Source: Aselliscus stoliczkanus
Lineage: Eukaryota > Chordata > Mammalia > Chiroptera > Hipposideridae
Assembly: GCA_033961575.1 (NCBI GenBank)
Contig: CM066733.1
Coordinates: forward strand, 138,620,421-138,684,420
Direction: 5' to 3'
Length of the DNA: 64,000 nt
The notes beneath the pieces were generated by a model that was not told where the DNA came from, made no database searches, and saw only the letters and a list, made by a program, of their open reading frames with translations. How positions within the stretch are numbered: the first letter of the stretch is position 1; each line of letters begins with the position of its first letter. Both the position numbers and the translations under genes were made by a program. This document shows, piece by piece, positions 33,865 to 46,500 of the stretch.

Positions 33865-36758
33865 TTAATTCCACAGCCCACACTCCCAACCACTACCAAA
33901 AATAGCTTCTCATTTAAAAAATGTTACTTATAAATTCAAATATCAGTTTTTGTAAAGTGAGCCTTACACTGTGCAGATAGCCAAACAATGCACAATTAGC
34001 ACACAATAAAATATACTGAATCTTTTCCCTTCCAAACCTTCCCGTCACCCCCTCTTCCAGATAATCTCAGTCAGGACATAGCTAGCAGGATTAGTGGAAC
34101 CGACATTCTGCCTGACACAGCGTCTCATCAGTGAGCCATATTTTCTTAAGCTCAAGAAGAAAGGGGCTCCTCCACTGAGATACCCACAGCCATCTCTGAT
34201 ATCTCTGAATTACTGGTATCTTGGGTGGGATAACGCAAAGCAGTAAATTCTTGAAAACAATAATAACAATCATAATGATAATAATACATGCTTATTTAGA
34301 ACCCCTTTGAGCTTACAGAATGCCTCCCTATACATTATCTCACCAGATTTGGATCATCGAGCTATGAAGAGCACAGAAGATTTGCAAGTAGTATTGGAGG
34401 GGAAAAGGCAAACCAAGTGTCACAGTAACCAAGGAGAGAACTAGGGTCTTAAATTCCCAAGGTTCTTGTTTACGGCCAAAAACGCAATTTTGGAGCTTCT
34501 GAAGGGCAAGAAATGAATACATAGCTCATGATTCCAAAGTAATTTTGAAAATTCTTATTTTCTTTTTAAGGAAGATAAAACAAAACAAAAATTTTATAAA
34601 ACTAATCCTATCTGCTTTTGTATATTGCAAACAAAATCCTAAAAATACAAAATTTACCTTTTGAACACACTGTGTAAATAGATTCAGCAACTAAAATCAC
34701 AGAAATCCGGATTTATACAAGTGCAATTGCATATTTTTGCATCAGCAGCCTCTCTGGTCCCCGTCCATTTTTCTCTCTCATCTCCCCAATTACTACTACC
34801 TTTTGACACTAGCTATGGATCACTTAACTCTGGCTGTCTCCTCCTTTGTCTAACATAGGACTTTGAACATAGTAGGGACTAGACTAAGGCATGGTTTGGT
34901 TAATTGAGGGATAGGCGGCTAGCCCACTGCTATAAAATAAATGGTCTTAAAAATACACGAGTATATGATCAGAGGCACACAGACAAGCAACCCTAAACTC
35001 AGCTGAAACACAACTGTGAACAAAAGTCAACTGCAGATTTAATGGCACTGCAACAAAAATGCTCCCTTTGAATTTGACAACTCCCAGTCATTCAGGCCCA
35101 GAGTAACATGCAGGGGGCAGTCCTCTAAATCTACTGTGGTAACTTCTGAATCACTGCCATTACCCGAGAAAACCCCAGGAAGTGGTTTGACGGAGTAGCT
35201 GGACCAGTGTGTATGTATCAGCTGATGTCTCTCACATGTACACACAAGTTGGTAACAATGGGGACACTGTGAAACCAGGAATAAGCTTCCCTTATCTGCG
35301 GTAGTTTGAGAAATCATTTCTAATGCAGTGAGTATACAACTTGGGAACAAATTAAATGGTTAATTATTCACTGAGAGTTTAGTAATTAGTCTGTTTTACA
35401 CCAAGTACCATAGGACCTGAAGAGCATAGGATGTCCGATGCCCGGAACAATGAGTCTTTGGAACCATTTCCGAAAAGCAGCAAAATTTCCTCAACAGTTA
35501 TGACCAACCAAGAACAAAGCCTAAGTGCAGACAGCTGCTCGCAACAAGTGATCAAAATGGACAGTGATTTCCTAAAACCTTTCAAACTGACTTTATTTTA
35601 AAATAGAAATCGATGCCATCTTTTTTTCTGTTCAAGCAAATGGTTGGTGAAAATCACAGTACTATTTGGTGAAATACTAGCTGCCAATGAGTCTGGGGGT
35701 GAGCTCACCGGGAAGAAAACTGCGGAAGATCACAGTCAGTCCTCATTTAAACAGCATTCACATCTTTACCTAAAAACAAAGGGGAAAAGTCCAAGTCATC
35801 CTACCAAACCAAAACTAAGGATATGTTGTGATTTATCCCAAACACATATGTCTGAATGAAATATTTACCCTTTTTCTACAAGTTAGCCTTTGGATGGCCA
35901 ATTTTGAGGGTTGACGTAAGATTTCATACAGTATTGGGTGTCTTCCAGTTCATAAATTTCTCATTTGACATTTTTCAATATATTATTCCAATGTCCCATT
36001 CTTTTTTAAAGGAGGCACCCTGAATCCACTGTTTCTCTATATTACCAGCCGCCCACCTCTATAGGTATTAATTCTCCAAGAGATCTAACAAGGTCAACCA
36101 GCAGCCACAAGGACACAACTTTTCCACCTCTCATATTGGTTGAAAGTGCTGCTGTGTAGGAACACAGAACAAGGTTCATCTGCCTTCAGCACTCAGTGGT
36201 ACATCTAGCAAGTGCTCTCCCAGCTCTCCCATGCAAAACCATAGCAACCTTTTGGGAAATCTTTTGCATCTATTCACTAGGGGGGAAAAAATGGCTATTT
36301 ACCCTAAACAACATATTTATAGAAGCAGATTTTTTTTTCTCATCTCTTCTTTTCCAAAAGAAATGGATGCCTTGAAAACAAGCTGTTTATGCAAACCAGC
36401 AAATTCTGGCATAGACTGAGAATTAATCCAATCATTGGCATTATTTAGAATGACAATACTATTCACAAATAACTGATGTACACAATGATTACCATGAGCC
36501 ACGATCTGCCTTTAATATTATTAAACATAGAAAATACTATTAAGTGTATTTCTTTGAAAACAGTTAATCTGTGAATGGAATATATGGTGACTCTTCATTC
36601 TGGGGACACCTTTCCCAGCCTCACTGGATTAAGAGGAATTTAGCATTTGTATATACTGAATTCAGCATGATTGTACAGATGTAGGTTCACATATTAAGTG
36701 AAGAAAGAAGCTTGTGATTCTCAGCATAAGCTCTTCCTAGCCTAGCCCATGGAAATTT
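33865..36758. other. Unique-looking stretch, nothing firm
   Basis: Possible faint MIR or L2 phrases near 34.3 and 34.85 kb. Frames of 60-103 codons lack domains. A weak CTCF-like 14-mer (12 of 14) starts at 35107 but fails the CCA core. Confidence 0.35.
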
Positions 36759-36773
36759 TAAGAACAGCCTCTA

Positions 36774-36879
36774 TGGGCCGGCCGAATGGTGCAGTGGTTA
36801 AGCACTGGCTTGGGAAGACAGCGGCCCCGGTTCGGGTCCCACATACGAGAGCCAGTGACACTGCTCAAAAAAAAAAAAA
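36774..36879 (+). mobile_element. tRNA-derived SINE, short form
   Basis: GGGCCGGCCGAATGGTGC head, B box GGTTCGGGTCCC, 'agccagtgacactgctc' and a poly-A tail. A perfect 14-bp duplication aagaacagcctcta lies at 36760-36773 and 36880-36893. Confidence 0.95.
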
Positions 36880-37719
36880 AAGAACAGCCTCTAAAAGGAT
36901 GATACTAAATCAACATATTTATAAGAAGAATTGATGAGGTGTTCCCTAGCTCCTGAATTTTTTCAAGTTGACCAGTAATTCTTCTCCTTGAATAGGAAAT
37001 GAGTAACAGCCTTCTGAGTTTTCAGAGATCTGACCAACAGCAAAAAAAAAAAAAAAGGGAAAACATTTGCAGCAATCCCTAAGTAGTTAGCATGACTTCT
37101 GCTTGGAATGGGAAGGACATACTGTACTTAAATTTACCCACTACAAATGGTTCCCCTCCACTCAGCCATTTGCTATTAAAAGAACCAAGCTGTTCTGAAG
37201 ATAAGCAGGAAGAGGATATTCAAAATGTGTAGGCGGGATATTTTCATAGTGCTTCTCTAAATTCCAAACACCTGACAAGCTGAACCAAATAAAAAACCGA
37301 ATTCAAGCTTTAACCTGAGTTCATAATAAAAACAATGCCCATTTATTTCTCTTTTCAACTATCTATGAGTATATTTTTATAGAAAACTTTGTTGGTAAGA
37401 TTGCTACAACTGTTTGCAAACTGTCATATCACTGTAAGTCTAAATTCCCATGTTTTTCAGATCTTTTTTTTTTTTTTTTACCCTCCAGTTCAGGCTTAAT
37501 AAAGGTATAGTTATTTGGTGGCTTTTAAAAAATCTATTCTGTTCCATGTAAAATAGTCCATTCTTACTGTTCTGAAATCAATGCTTTTGGAAGGCACCAT
37601 GCCCTTATTTTGAGTTCTAAGGCATACAGCTGAGGTGCCCTATATGCCAGCACCATAATAGCATCCACAAGGATTCAAAAGTGTTAAAACTATAACTCAA
37701 TCATAGCCCATGCTTAGGA

Positions 37720-39600
37720 GCTAACCTAAGCCAATATAGTAGAACAGGCAAGACATGTATACATAAAACAATTACATTCCTCTCTGAGGGGTATACACAA
37801 AAGCAGAGAAAGGAAAATCCTTAAAGAATATGTCTGAAGTAGATGGGAGGAAGAACATTCCGGTAGGAAGAGAGTGAGCAAAGGCCTGAAGACCTGAATA
37901 AACATGGCCCATTTATAGAACATTAAGGAGGTCAACGGGAGACACAGTAAGAATTAAAACTATCTAGGTAGGACAGGTTCAGAGGTCACCTGTCTTAACA
38001 ACTTTTATAGATAAGGAAACCAGGCTAAAGGTGGCGAATGAGTCAACAAATACTTCCAAGTATCCACTATATACTGTTTACTAAGCACCGAGATGCAAAG
38101 GTGAGTGGCAAAACATCACTGACCTCAGGGAGTCTACACTGGGAAAGACCAAAAAACATATATATATATATAATATATAAATATAGACAATTATACTGAT
38201 CCTTTCAGGTTCTGATAAGTTCTATAAAGACAATAATGTGATAAAAAGAGAACTGGAGATAGAGGGAAGAAACTGCTCAAACAGGGGTCACAGATGGCCT
38301 GTTCAAAGAAGTGACATTTGAGCTGAGACTTGGAGAAGGAGCCACACTTGAGGTGTGGGTTGAGAGCTTTCCAAATAGGAAAAGAGTTCCATGCAAAGCT
38401 CAAGACAGGAACAGCTTAGCAAGTTTAAGGAACAGAAGAAGGTCAATATGATTGAGTCTCAGACTGGAGGGAGTGGAGGGAGATGCTCTGAGAGAGGCAG
38501 AGATCTGCAAAGCCATGGCAAATGGCTTGGATTTTATCCAAAGGGTCATGAAAATCGATTGGAGAAATTTTAGCAACAGAATGTGTTATATAATTTATTC
38601 ACACAGGCCACTCTGGGGAGTGGTGTGGAGTCAGGGAAGCTAGTTAAGAGCTTTTGTAACAGGCCAGGCCAGGTGCCGGTGGCTTGTACAGAGGCTATGG
38701 TAGTGGAGGCAGTAAGAAGACCTCCCATCCAGCATGTCTTTCGGAGCGAGCACCAAAGGACTTCCTGGACTGAATGTGAGGCCAGAGGGAACCTGAGCAA
38801 CAGGTGGGTGTGGTGATTCTCTTCACAGACAGAAATGGGAGAGCAGAGTAGCAGGAGGACATTAATAGTTCCCCTCTGACTAACTTAACTTGGATAGATC
38901 CCTCAAACAGTCCAGTGTACATATTGAGGAAGTGTCTAAGTTGGGAACTTAGGAGAAGATCCACTCATGGATATAAAATTTTGAAAATTGCTAATAGATA
39001 GATGATATTTGAAACCATGAGATTGTTGATTATCGGCTTGATAAAGGGTCTTAGATAAAGAAGACGGAGGGATTTAGGAGAGAGCCCTGGGGGACTGCAG
39101 CACTGAGGGAAGGCCAGCAAAGGACACGGAGAAGATGAGATGGGAGCAAAGCCTGACAAGCATAGTGTCGTGGAAACTGAGAGAAGCAAGCATTTCATTA
39201 GGCAAGGTGTGATGGCCCACTCTTCAAATGCTGGTAGGAGTAGAAAAAATGAGGACAAAGCATGACCACCGGATTTGGCAACATGTGTGGGATGTGAGGG
39301 GCTGGGCAGATATACGTAAATTTGAGGAGTGTTGAACAATGATGTTTCCAGGCCAAGCAATTTACAAGCAGGTTTTTGGAGTCTACTTCCTGTTGCTATT
39401 TTTCTGACTCTAAGCTGCCTCTTGTCCTGTAGACAAGAAAGAGGGGCGCTGAAAGAGAGTTACTGTCAAGTGAATTTGATAGTAGTGTACGAGATCACTT
39501 CCAGGTGAAAGAGGCCATGGTCTCCAGCGGCGGGGTGTCGGGAGCCTGCATTCAATGCAGGTGACTGGGCCACGGGGGAGGCTCTGGAGAACACATAGCA
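37720..39600 (-). mobile_element. Long LINE-2 fragment, antisense, ORF2 remnants
   Basis: Read on the minus strand this follows L2 ORF2. Around 39060-39110 it corresponds to the 'QCCSPPGLSPKSL' segment upstream of the YADD catalytic region, 38690-38720 to 'LTASTTIASVQAT', and 38480-38570 to the 'KPWQMAWILS' region ('gcaaatggcttggattttat', then 'ggagaaattttagc'). The end near 38060-38150 is the L2 3' UTR reverse complement ('agcaccgagatgcaaaggtg'). The minus-strand frames at 38570-38800 and 38965-39360 are pieces of this dead reverse-transcriptase gene. At nearly 1.9 kb it is the longest L2 in the window. Confidence 0.72.
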
Positions 39601-39604
39601 CCAG

Positions 39605-41450
39605 AAGTTAGAACCACTTTAAACGGAGTGCCACTGACACCAAAAGTCATTTAACAAGGTTGGAGAGGACAATGTGGTGAAATACAAAAAGCTAAACACT
39701 TTTGAAAAATTCTATTAGAGGATGTGTCATGTGACATCTGTATTTTTAAAGACGGCATAAAGATAGCTACAAAAATATCAGGGTTCCATATTTTTTTCTT
39801 CTATTATCATACATGACAAGCAGGTTAAAATATCATTAAGCTAGCCTCCCTGACCACCTTTTACCTTATTGTACAGCCCAACATGTCTTCTTTAATTATA
39901 TAATTTTTATTAGGTGTGGCCAGCTCATTGTAATTAAGGTCCAATGAAGAATATAGGATCATAATACAATTCAATACTTCCAATGTGTACTCTAATAAAT
40001 ATTGTTTTCTAAAAATTGCCTAGAAAAGTAAACAATACATTGACAGTTCAGAATTGAAATTCCATTTCAGAAACATTTCCATTTAATGTTATTTAGAATT
40101 TACACATCTTGTTGTCTCCCTAAAAGGTTTTACTACCAAAGTCCAAATTGTATATAATTAGACCTTTGGTAAAATTAGAGAAAATAAAGAGAAAAAAATC
40201 CCAAAGTTTGGCATTTGTGTCCTTCATACTCCTATCCCATCCCTTTACTGCTCTTTTAATTCCAACATATGAAAGGCACTAAAACAATAAGACATGTATC
40301 TCAGCCTCCTGAGAAACTATGCTATTGTCCCCAGGAGAAATGTACCATGGCAAAGGGGGCAGGGGGGAAACAATAAGGCTTATAAAATAGTTTTCTAAAA
40401 TAAAAAATGTATTTCAACTATTTTTCCTTATCTTTTCTTATTAGAAAAATGTACCCCTTAATCATGGAAACTCAACTTAAAGGATGAGGGGGGAGTCACA
40501 ATTTCTAGATGGATGCTGGGATTTGTATGTGTATGTGTGCGTATGTGTGTGTGTGCATGTGTGTGTGGCTTAAAGTGGAGCCCGCAAAGCAAGGCAGCAT
40601 TCTTGCAATACATTATTTAACTATTCCTCATACACCTATTCCCTTCATCCATGTTTATAGGTGTAGAGGCAATTCTTGATATACCAGACAATTGTCAGTC
40701 ATGTTTTCTTTTTATATCACGTAAACCTCTGATGCAGTAAAGTGTTGCCAAAATCTCTGTCAAAATTCAAATCACACTGACTTCAGTACAATGAAAAAAT
40801 GATGGAAACAGAGTGTACTCTAAAATCACGTCAACACAGACTCATTAATCATTACATTGCTAACAAATGTTCCTGATTTTACCAAGTATAGCTCTAGAGC
40901 CTTCTGAATAAAGTATTTTCCAGAAGTTTTCATGTCTAAATGGTAACAAATCTATACATCGATTAATATAACAAATGAAACTATACTTTTAAACAAGTCA
41001 TCAGATCATTAATTCCTCTAGGTGAATATTCAAAGCATGTTTCAGAGGCACACCTTACTGGAGAGAGCAGATGGAGGAGGAAGTGGTCCACTGGTCAGTG
41101 GTCAAAAGCCATCCCATAAACCAACACCAAGTCAGGGACAACCCTCTCCCAGTTCTATATGACACAAGCAGGCACTGAGGATGACACCACGGAAGTACAG
41201 AGTGTTTTCTGTGCCTCTCCAGATGTCCTGGCAGGAGACAGACTTTCCCAATCTAAGGAAAAATCTGCCAGGAAATGTGTCTCAGTTGACACTCTAGATC
41301 ACAACTTCTGAGCGGTGACAGGACAATGAACGCAGAGATGCCATGGGGCCACTCAGCAATCTTGCCAGAACTGAAGGCACATTACCTTATCAACCTAATT
41401 ACAGAAATCATAGTGTTAGAATGGAGATGGGGCTCCACAGGCCTGGTGAG
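39605..41450. other. AT-rich stretch with a (GT)n run
   Basis: An interrupted (GT)n/(GTAT)n run spans about 40524-40568. Nothing else was recognised. Confidence 0.45.
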
Positions 41451-41454
41451 GCGA

Positions 41455-41690
41455 CGGTGCAGTACGAAGTACCCTGAACTTGAACTCAGGAGGCCTGATT
41501 TTGATTCCTGGCTCAGCTATCCATAAATTGTGTGGCCCTTGGCATGCCATTTAACTTGTCTGATCTTCTGTTGTGTCATTTATAAGCTTTGGAAGATAGC
41601 AACATTTGTCCTGTCTACCCATGGGTTTTGTAAGAATTCAGTGAAGCTAGGTACATAAAAACCCTTGGTAAATTGTGATGTCTTGTGAAA
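41455..41690 (+). repeat. MIR SINE, near full length
   Basis: 'cctgattttgattcctggct', 'aaattgtgtggcccttggca', 'tgccatttaacttgtctgat' and 'ttttgtaagaattcagtgaa' follow MIR from the 5' third to the 3' end (tgtgaccttgggcaagtcacttaacctctct). Confidence 0.8.
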
Positions 41691-41948
41691 ATGAAGATTT
41701 CTTATTTTAGGGAGGAGCCCAGCCTTTAAACTTTAGGCAATATGTAGCCAGTGGAGGTTTTAGATCTTTGCAGAAATTTATTAAAAATGGTATTTTAAGA
41801 CGATGTGCCCTGCAGTGAGCTGAGGAATTGATCCCTGGTCAAGTAACTTGAGTCGGGAACACCATGTAAAAGGCTGTAGTTGACCAGGTGGCATGTAGCC
41901 AAACCTTTCTATGGTAGTGGTAGTTGAAATATTCAGTAGGGGATTTTT

Positions 41949-41975
41949 GGGGGGCGGGTGTGTGGGGGGGGTTGT
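41949..41975 (+). other. G-quadruplex-like G runs
   Basis: Runs of six, three and eight G separated by short C and TGTGT spacers satisfy a four-G-tract pattern. No gene start lies nearby. Confidence 0.5.
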
Positions 41976-41989
41976 GGATATGGAGCATA

Positions 41990-42520
41990 AAATATCATAG
42001 TGAATTAGAGATGAATATTACACCATCAGAATCAACTCAATCACTCAATCTTTTCCAGTCTTCCACTAACATCCCACATTTAATCCCATCACCCTCTTGG
42101 ACCTTCTCTTTCTCCTCTATCTCAAACTCAGATCTCCACTTGCTAATACCAGACACCCTTCTCAAAATGAGGAGGTTGTGGACTTCTAACCCTTAATCCC
42201 TCCCTTCCCAGGCCATCGGACATCTGTTTGGGCAACAATGGACCACATAATCAGCCATTTCACTAGCACCCTCACCAGATTCTAGCATCTCTCCTCACAA
42301 CCCTCCATCTGCCTCTCCTAGGCCCCTCTCCAAACTGGCTGCTTTCTGTTTCCCTGGGTTACACTGCAACCCCAGCAAAAATCGCTCACCTGAGTCCTGA
42401 TCTCTGCCTCCCAGTGAATTCTTTAACACCAAGGACAATGTCTGGTTCACTACCATCTCCACAGAAGCTAACACAGTGCCTGGCTTCTAGAACACCCTCA
42501 ATATATATTGCATGAATAAA
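41990..42520 (+). mobile_element. LINE-2 fragment(s)
   Basis: The 3' part is clear: 'acaccaaggacaatgtctgg', 'ctaacacagtgcctggcttc', 'accctcaatatatattgcat' and 'gaataaa' mirror the L2 terminus. The pyrimidine-rich upstream part (41990-42400) reads like decayed L2 3' ORF and UTR, less certainly. Confidence 0.5.
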
Positions 42521-43380
42521 ATTGATAGTTTGCGGGAATTCTATAATCTGTCTCTCCTATTACTGCGCTTTTCTTGGCTTCCGCCTACCCTCTCACTGCT
42601 CCTCTAAGATTCTGTTTTTCTTTCTGTCCCCAAATAAGAATAATTCCCTGGATTCTCAGCGCAGTTCATTTAGAGTCCCCTTTTGTTCTGTCTCCAACAG
42701 AGATCAGTTCCCACCAGCACACACAGTAGGACGTTGGGATAGTTCTGACAATGATTTCCCCTAGGTCCCAATTCAACTCCTGCCAAGATTCCCACCACTT
42801 GAACCCTGCTCCAGGAGCTGAAGCGCCATCAAAAATAAATAAATAAATAGTGATTTCAATGAGAAGGAACAGCGGTCAGAGAGGAATTGGACCCTCCCAA
42901 TGGGGACAACTGAGCCTCAAGTAGGACTGACAGGGAAGCCTTTACCACTAGACACAGTCACCAACGTGTCCTACATTAATGACAAAGAAGCCTCTTTTCT
43001 CGGGGATCCTTACTTGTCTCTAAAGTCCAGCTGCTCTGAGGCCTGAGTGCTTTATACCTGTACTGGCATTGGGTGCCCTTCCTTTAAAACAATCTTCCAC
43101 TTAAAAAAGGAAGGTTTGCTTCAGCGCTTCCTTACAAATGGGGAAAACTGACTCACTCTCCGCTGTTTGAGACCCTCACTCAAACCTGCTCCTAGAACCC
43201 ACATGGCTTTGACTCTAAGTCACCCAAGTTCAGCCCACTGCTGGGCTCCCTCTGTCTTCCTCCCGCCCATCAGTGCCCAGGCACAGATCAGAGCCACAAT
43301 CATAACCACAGGTTCCTCATACTCCTATCTGGACAAAGCAGTTCTATAAAATCAAATTTGTCTTCTCCTCAGAGGTTTGT
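42521..43380. other. Unique-looking stretch, nothing firm
   Basis: Pyrimidine-rich and possibly old repeat, with an (AAAT)n patch at about 42830-42848. No gene seen. Confidence 0.35.
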
Positions 43381-43521
43381 TTTTTTTTAATACATTTTTT
43401 ATTATTTATTTATTTATTTATTTATTTTTTGAGGGCAGAGTCACTGGCCCTCATATGTGGGACCCGAACCGGGGCCACTGGCTTCCCAAGCCAGCGCTTA
43501 ACCACCATACCTCTCGGCCGG
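43381..43521 (-). mobile_element. tRNA-derived SINE, short form, antisense
   Basis: A (TTTA)n tail is followed by 'gagggcagagtcactggccc', 'gggacccgaaccgggg' and ends CTCTCGGCCGG. The flanking repeats tctcctcagaggttt (from 43364) and tctccccagaggttt (from 43523) differ by one base and form the target-site duplication. Confidence 0.93.
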
Positions 43522-43539
43522 CTCTCCCCAGAGGTTTTG

Positions 43540-46500
43540 TCTGTTATTAGGACACCCATTCCTTGAGCCACTGGGGTTCAAACCTCAGTCACCCTTAATG
43601 CCTCTCGCGCTCAGGTGGGATGAAGTTTGGGATATACACCATTTTCGCCCCATGCTAGATTCAAGTTTCTGGGTTTGTTTTTATTTTCTTATGCTTTATG
43701 GTTTAAAAGGCATAGAATCTTTTTCATGATGGGTAATATATTCCTGGTTTTTCTTAAACTTATTCTCTCAGTAGGAAAGTTAAATTCTTTATTGGACTAT
43801 GCTATGTGGTGTTATGAATATCTTTCCATTCATATAAAACTAACCCAAATAACAGAAGGAAACCATTTTCAATATGGTATTACCTAGTTCGCACAGGAAT
43901 CAGGCTGTAATTTTATATAAAACGAGGCACTTGTGGCCAATTAGTTATTTAAATATCTGTAAATCTCCAAGTCGAGAAATTTTAGTGTCTAGTAAAAAAA
44001 TCTAAAGGTTTGAAAATAGAGGCATTTTTCAGATAAAATTCTGCAGCAATGAATATTGAGAAGATGAATGGAGATAATTACAGCAACCTGTTTGAGACAC
44101 AGCAAGAATTGCCCTACACATGTTGTTAAAGAATGTTCCTGTCCATCCTTCAGTTTTGAGGCCATCAGTCACCTAACTTTAGTAAGTTAAAAGAATGCCT
44201 TCGATGAAAATTCTTGGGTTCCATCATTTGTATTCAAAAATAAGTCATCTGAGGTTCTTTCTTTTATAGAACATACACTACGTGAAAAAGAGTAGAATCA
44301 AGTATTTCCACTAGAGTATGTGTATCTGCACCCACTGTTGTCTACACAGTGATTTGTGTCTAACTCTGAGCTCCCAGTCCCCTGCTCTACGAAAACCCTT
44401 CCCTGTGCCACCATTCAACAGGAGCTCTACCTTGCTCACTCAAATGATGACATCTTGTTGTAGAAATCTGAGTCCCTCACAGTGGACCCACACATCAGTC
44501 ACAGAGGGACACTGCCAACCTCTGTCACAGGAAGATTAGGACAACACATTCAAAGCTGCCAACATTGCCCTAACTAATGAGCAGAGTCTTACTTCCATTA
44601 TCAAGGCTGCAAGGGGATTGGGCCAGAGACACTATGCCCTCTTGACATCATACGTGTGAGGTCCAAGCCCTCCGTTCTTAAACATCGGCAGATAAGCCCC
44701 AATAGGTAGGGTTCATCCCTTAGCCACTGTCAGTACAATACATAATTATGAGTCTAAAGCCCATAAGTTTATGAAGCCTAATATTCCTCATCTGCAAAAT
44801 GACGACCATGAAATATAAAGCTTCTTAAAGCTTAAATAATCATTAGGAAAAATTCATAAAACTAAGGAATTCTTTCAATGTTGTTCACATACTAATTACA
44901 TAAGTAAGAAGTGGAAGAATCATTTACCAAATAAAATATTTTTACCCCTCCCCAGAATGAGCTTTATAAGTGGATCATTCAATTGTTTTGACATTTTAGT
45001 TACAGTTTTTTAGGTATTACTTCCTAATTTTTCCTAATTGAGACAATTTTGAGGTTTTCTTTCTTTTCTTATATAATACTAGAATAACGTGTATACATAA
45101 GAAGGTAAAATTAAGTATCATATCACCTCAATGTTTTAGGTCAGTTTTTGGTGTTTGCCTCACCCTCCTAAGCCCTGCAATAGAACAGGGACCTTGGTGG
45201 AAAGCTCACGGAGTAACAAAGGCAGCCCATCAGCTGCACTGACCAAAGCTGATACACCAGTCATTCATATTGCAGCCGAACAACCTGATCATCTGTAGTA
45301 AGAGCATCTCCATAGAAACCAAGTATACAGTGGACTATGCTCACAGTGAAGGGTCAGCTTTTACAAAAAGATTTCACTTCAAGCCAAGATTTCGGCTCTA
45401 GTTTAGGTTTACGCATCGTCCTACACTGATATCATTAGATATTACACTTTTGGAATTTCACAGTCCTGAAGATTACAAAAAGCTCTGTACATGGAGGGGG
45501 GCGGGGGGAAGGTTTGGAAAAAGATTTGCATATGTAGTTATAAAAATACCAAAGCAGATTCCATGCTGAGCTCTGCCAAAAAGAGCATAATTACTCCTGC
45601 CCATCAGCATTTAGCCTTGAAATTATATTCTCGTCTCCAAGCAGAAGCAGCCATCAGGTTATCAAAACGAGGTTATCCTACCTAAACTCAAATAGTTCTT
45701 ATGTGGAATAGACACAATGCAATCAACAGACAAGCAGCTATTTCCCTCCCACACAAACTATAATCTTTTGTGAAATATATTTTTAATGAAGAATACATAA
45801 CCCTCCTACACAGTTTGGTTCTGCTCTCACACTCCTCCACATGAAAGCATATATTCATTTTAAAGAGGAGAAGAATTTTACAGCTTCTAACAACATCCTG
45901 TACAATGTAGGGCAAAGAAGAATGTTAGCATCTGAACTAAACCTCAAATGTATCTTTTTCACCTAATGTTACTCTTATGAAAGTAAAGCTGCTTACCTAT
46001 GCCTCCTGGGGGACAGTACAATGAAATAAACATAAACAATGGATCCCACCAATATTTCAATGTAATGTCTTTCTAATCAGATAGATGCATTATGATGGCT
46101 TAATTCACTCAACTACTAATGACTCAAAACTCATGGCACTCTGAATTTTAACCTTTCACAAATTTCAAATTATAAATTGTCATCAGTCATACTGCTTATT
46201 CAAGAAGCAATTTTTTGACAGGAAAGAAAAGGTTTTTCTTTGTAGGTGAGATTCACAGTGGCACTCATTTTTCTTTCTCCGTCAATCATCTGGTTTTAAA
46301 TGTCTAAAACTGAAACAATATGGCTGAACAGTTGGATAGAAACTTAGCATCAGGATAGCTAATTGAAAATGAGGCTAAAAAAATAATAATGAATGTCCAT
46401 ACCCACTCAGTGGAATTGTAAGAGGGCTTTTCCACCCCACACAGCACCTGTTTGGGGGTGCTAGGCTCTGATATGTACCTCAGAATATGGTTCCTAGGAG

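Noticed and set aside
35107..35120. CATGCAGGGGGCAG as a third CTCF site
   Set aside because: It matches 12 of 14 positions but loses the CCA part of the core, so I left it out of the feature list.
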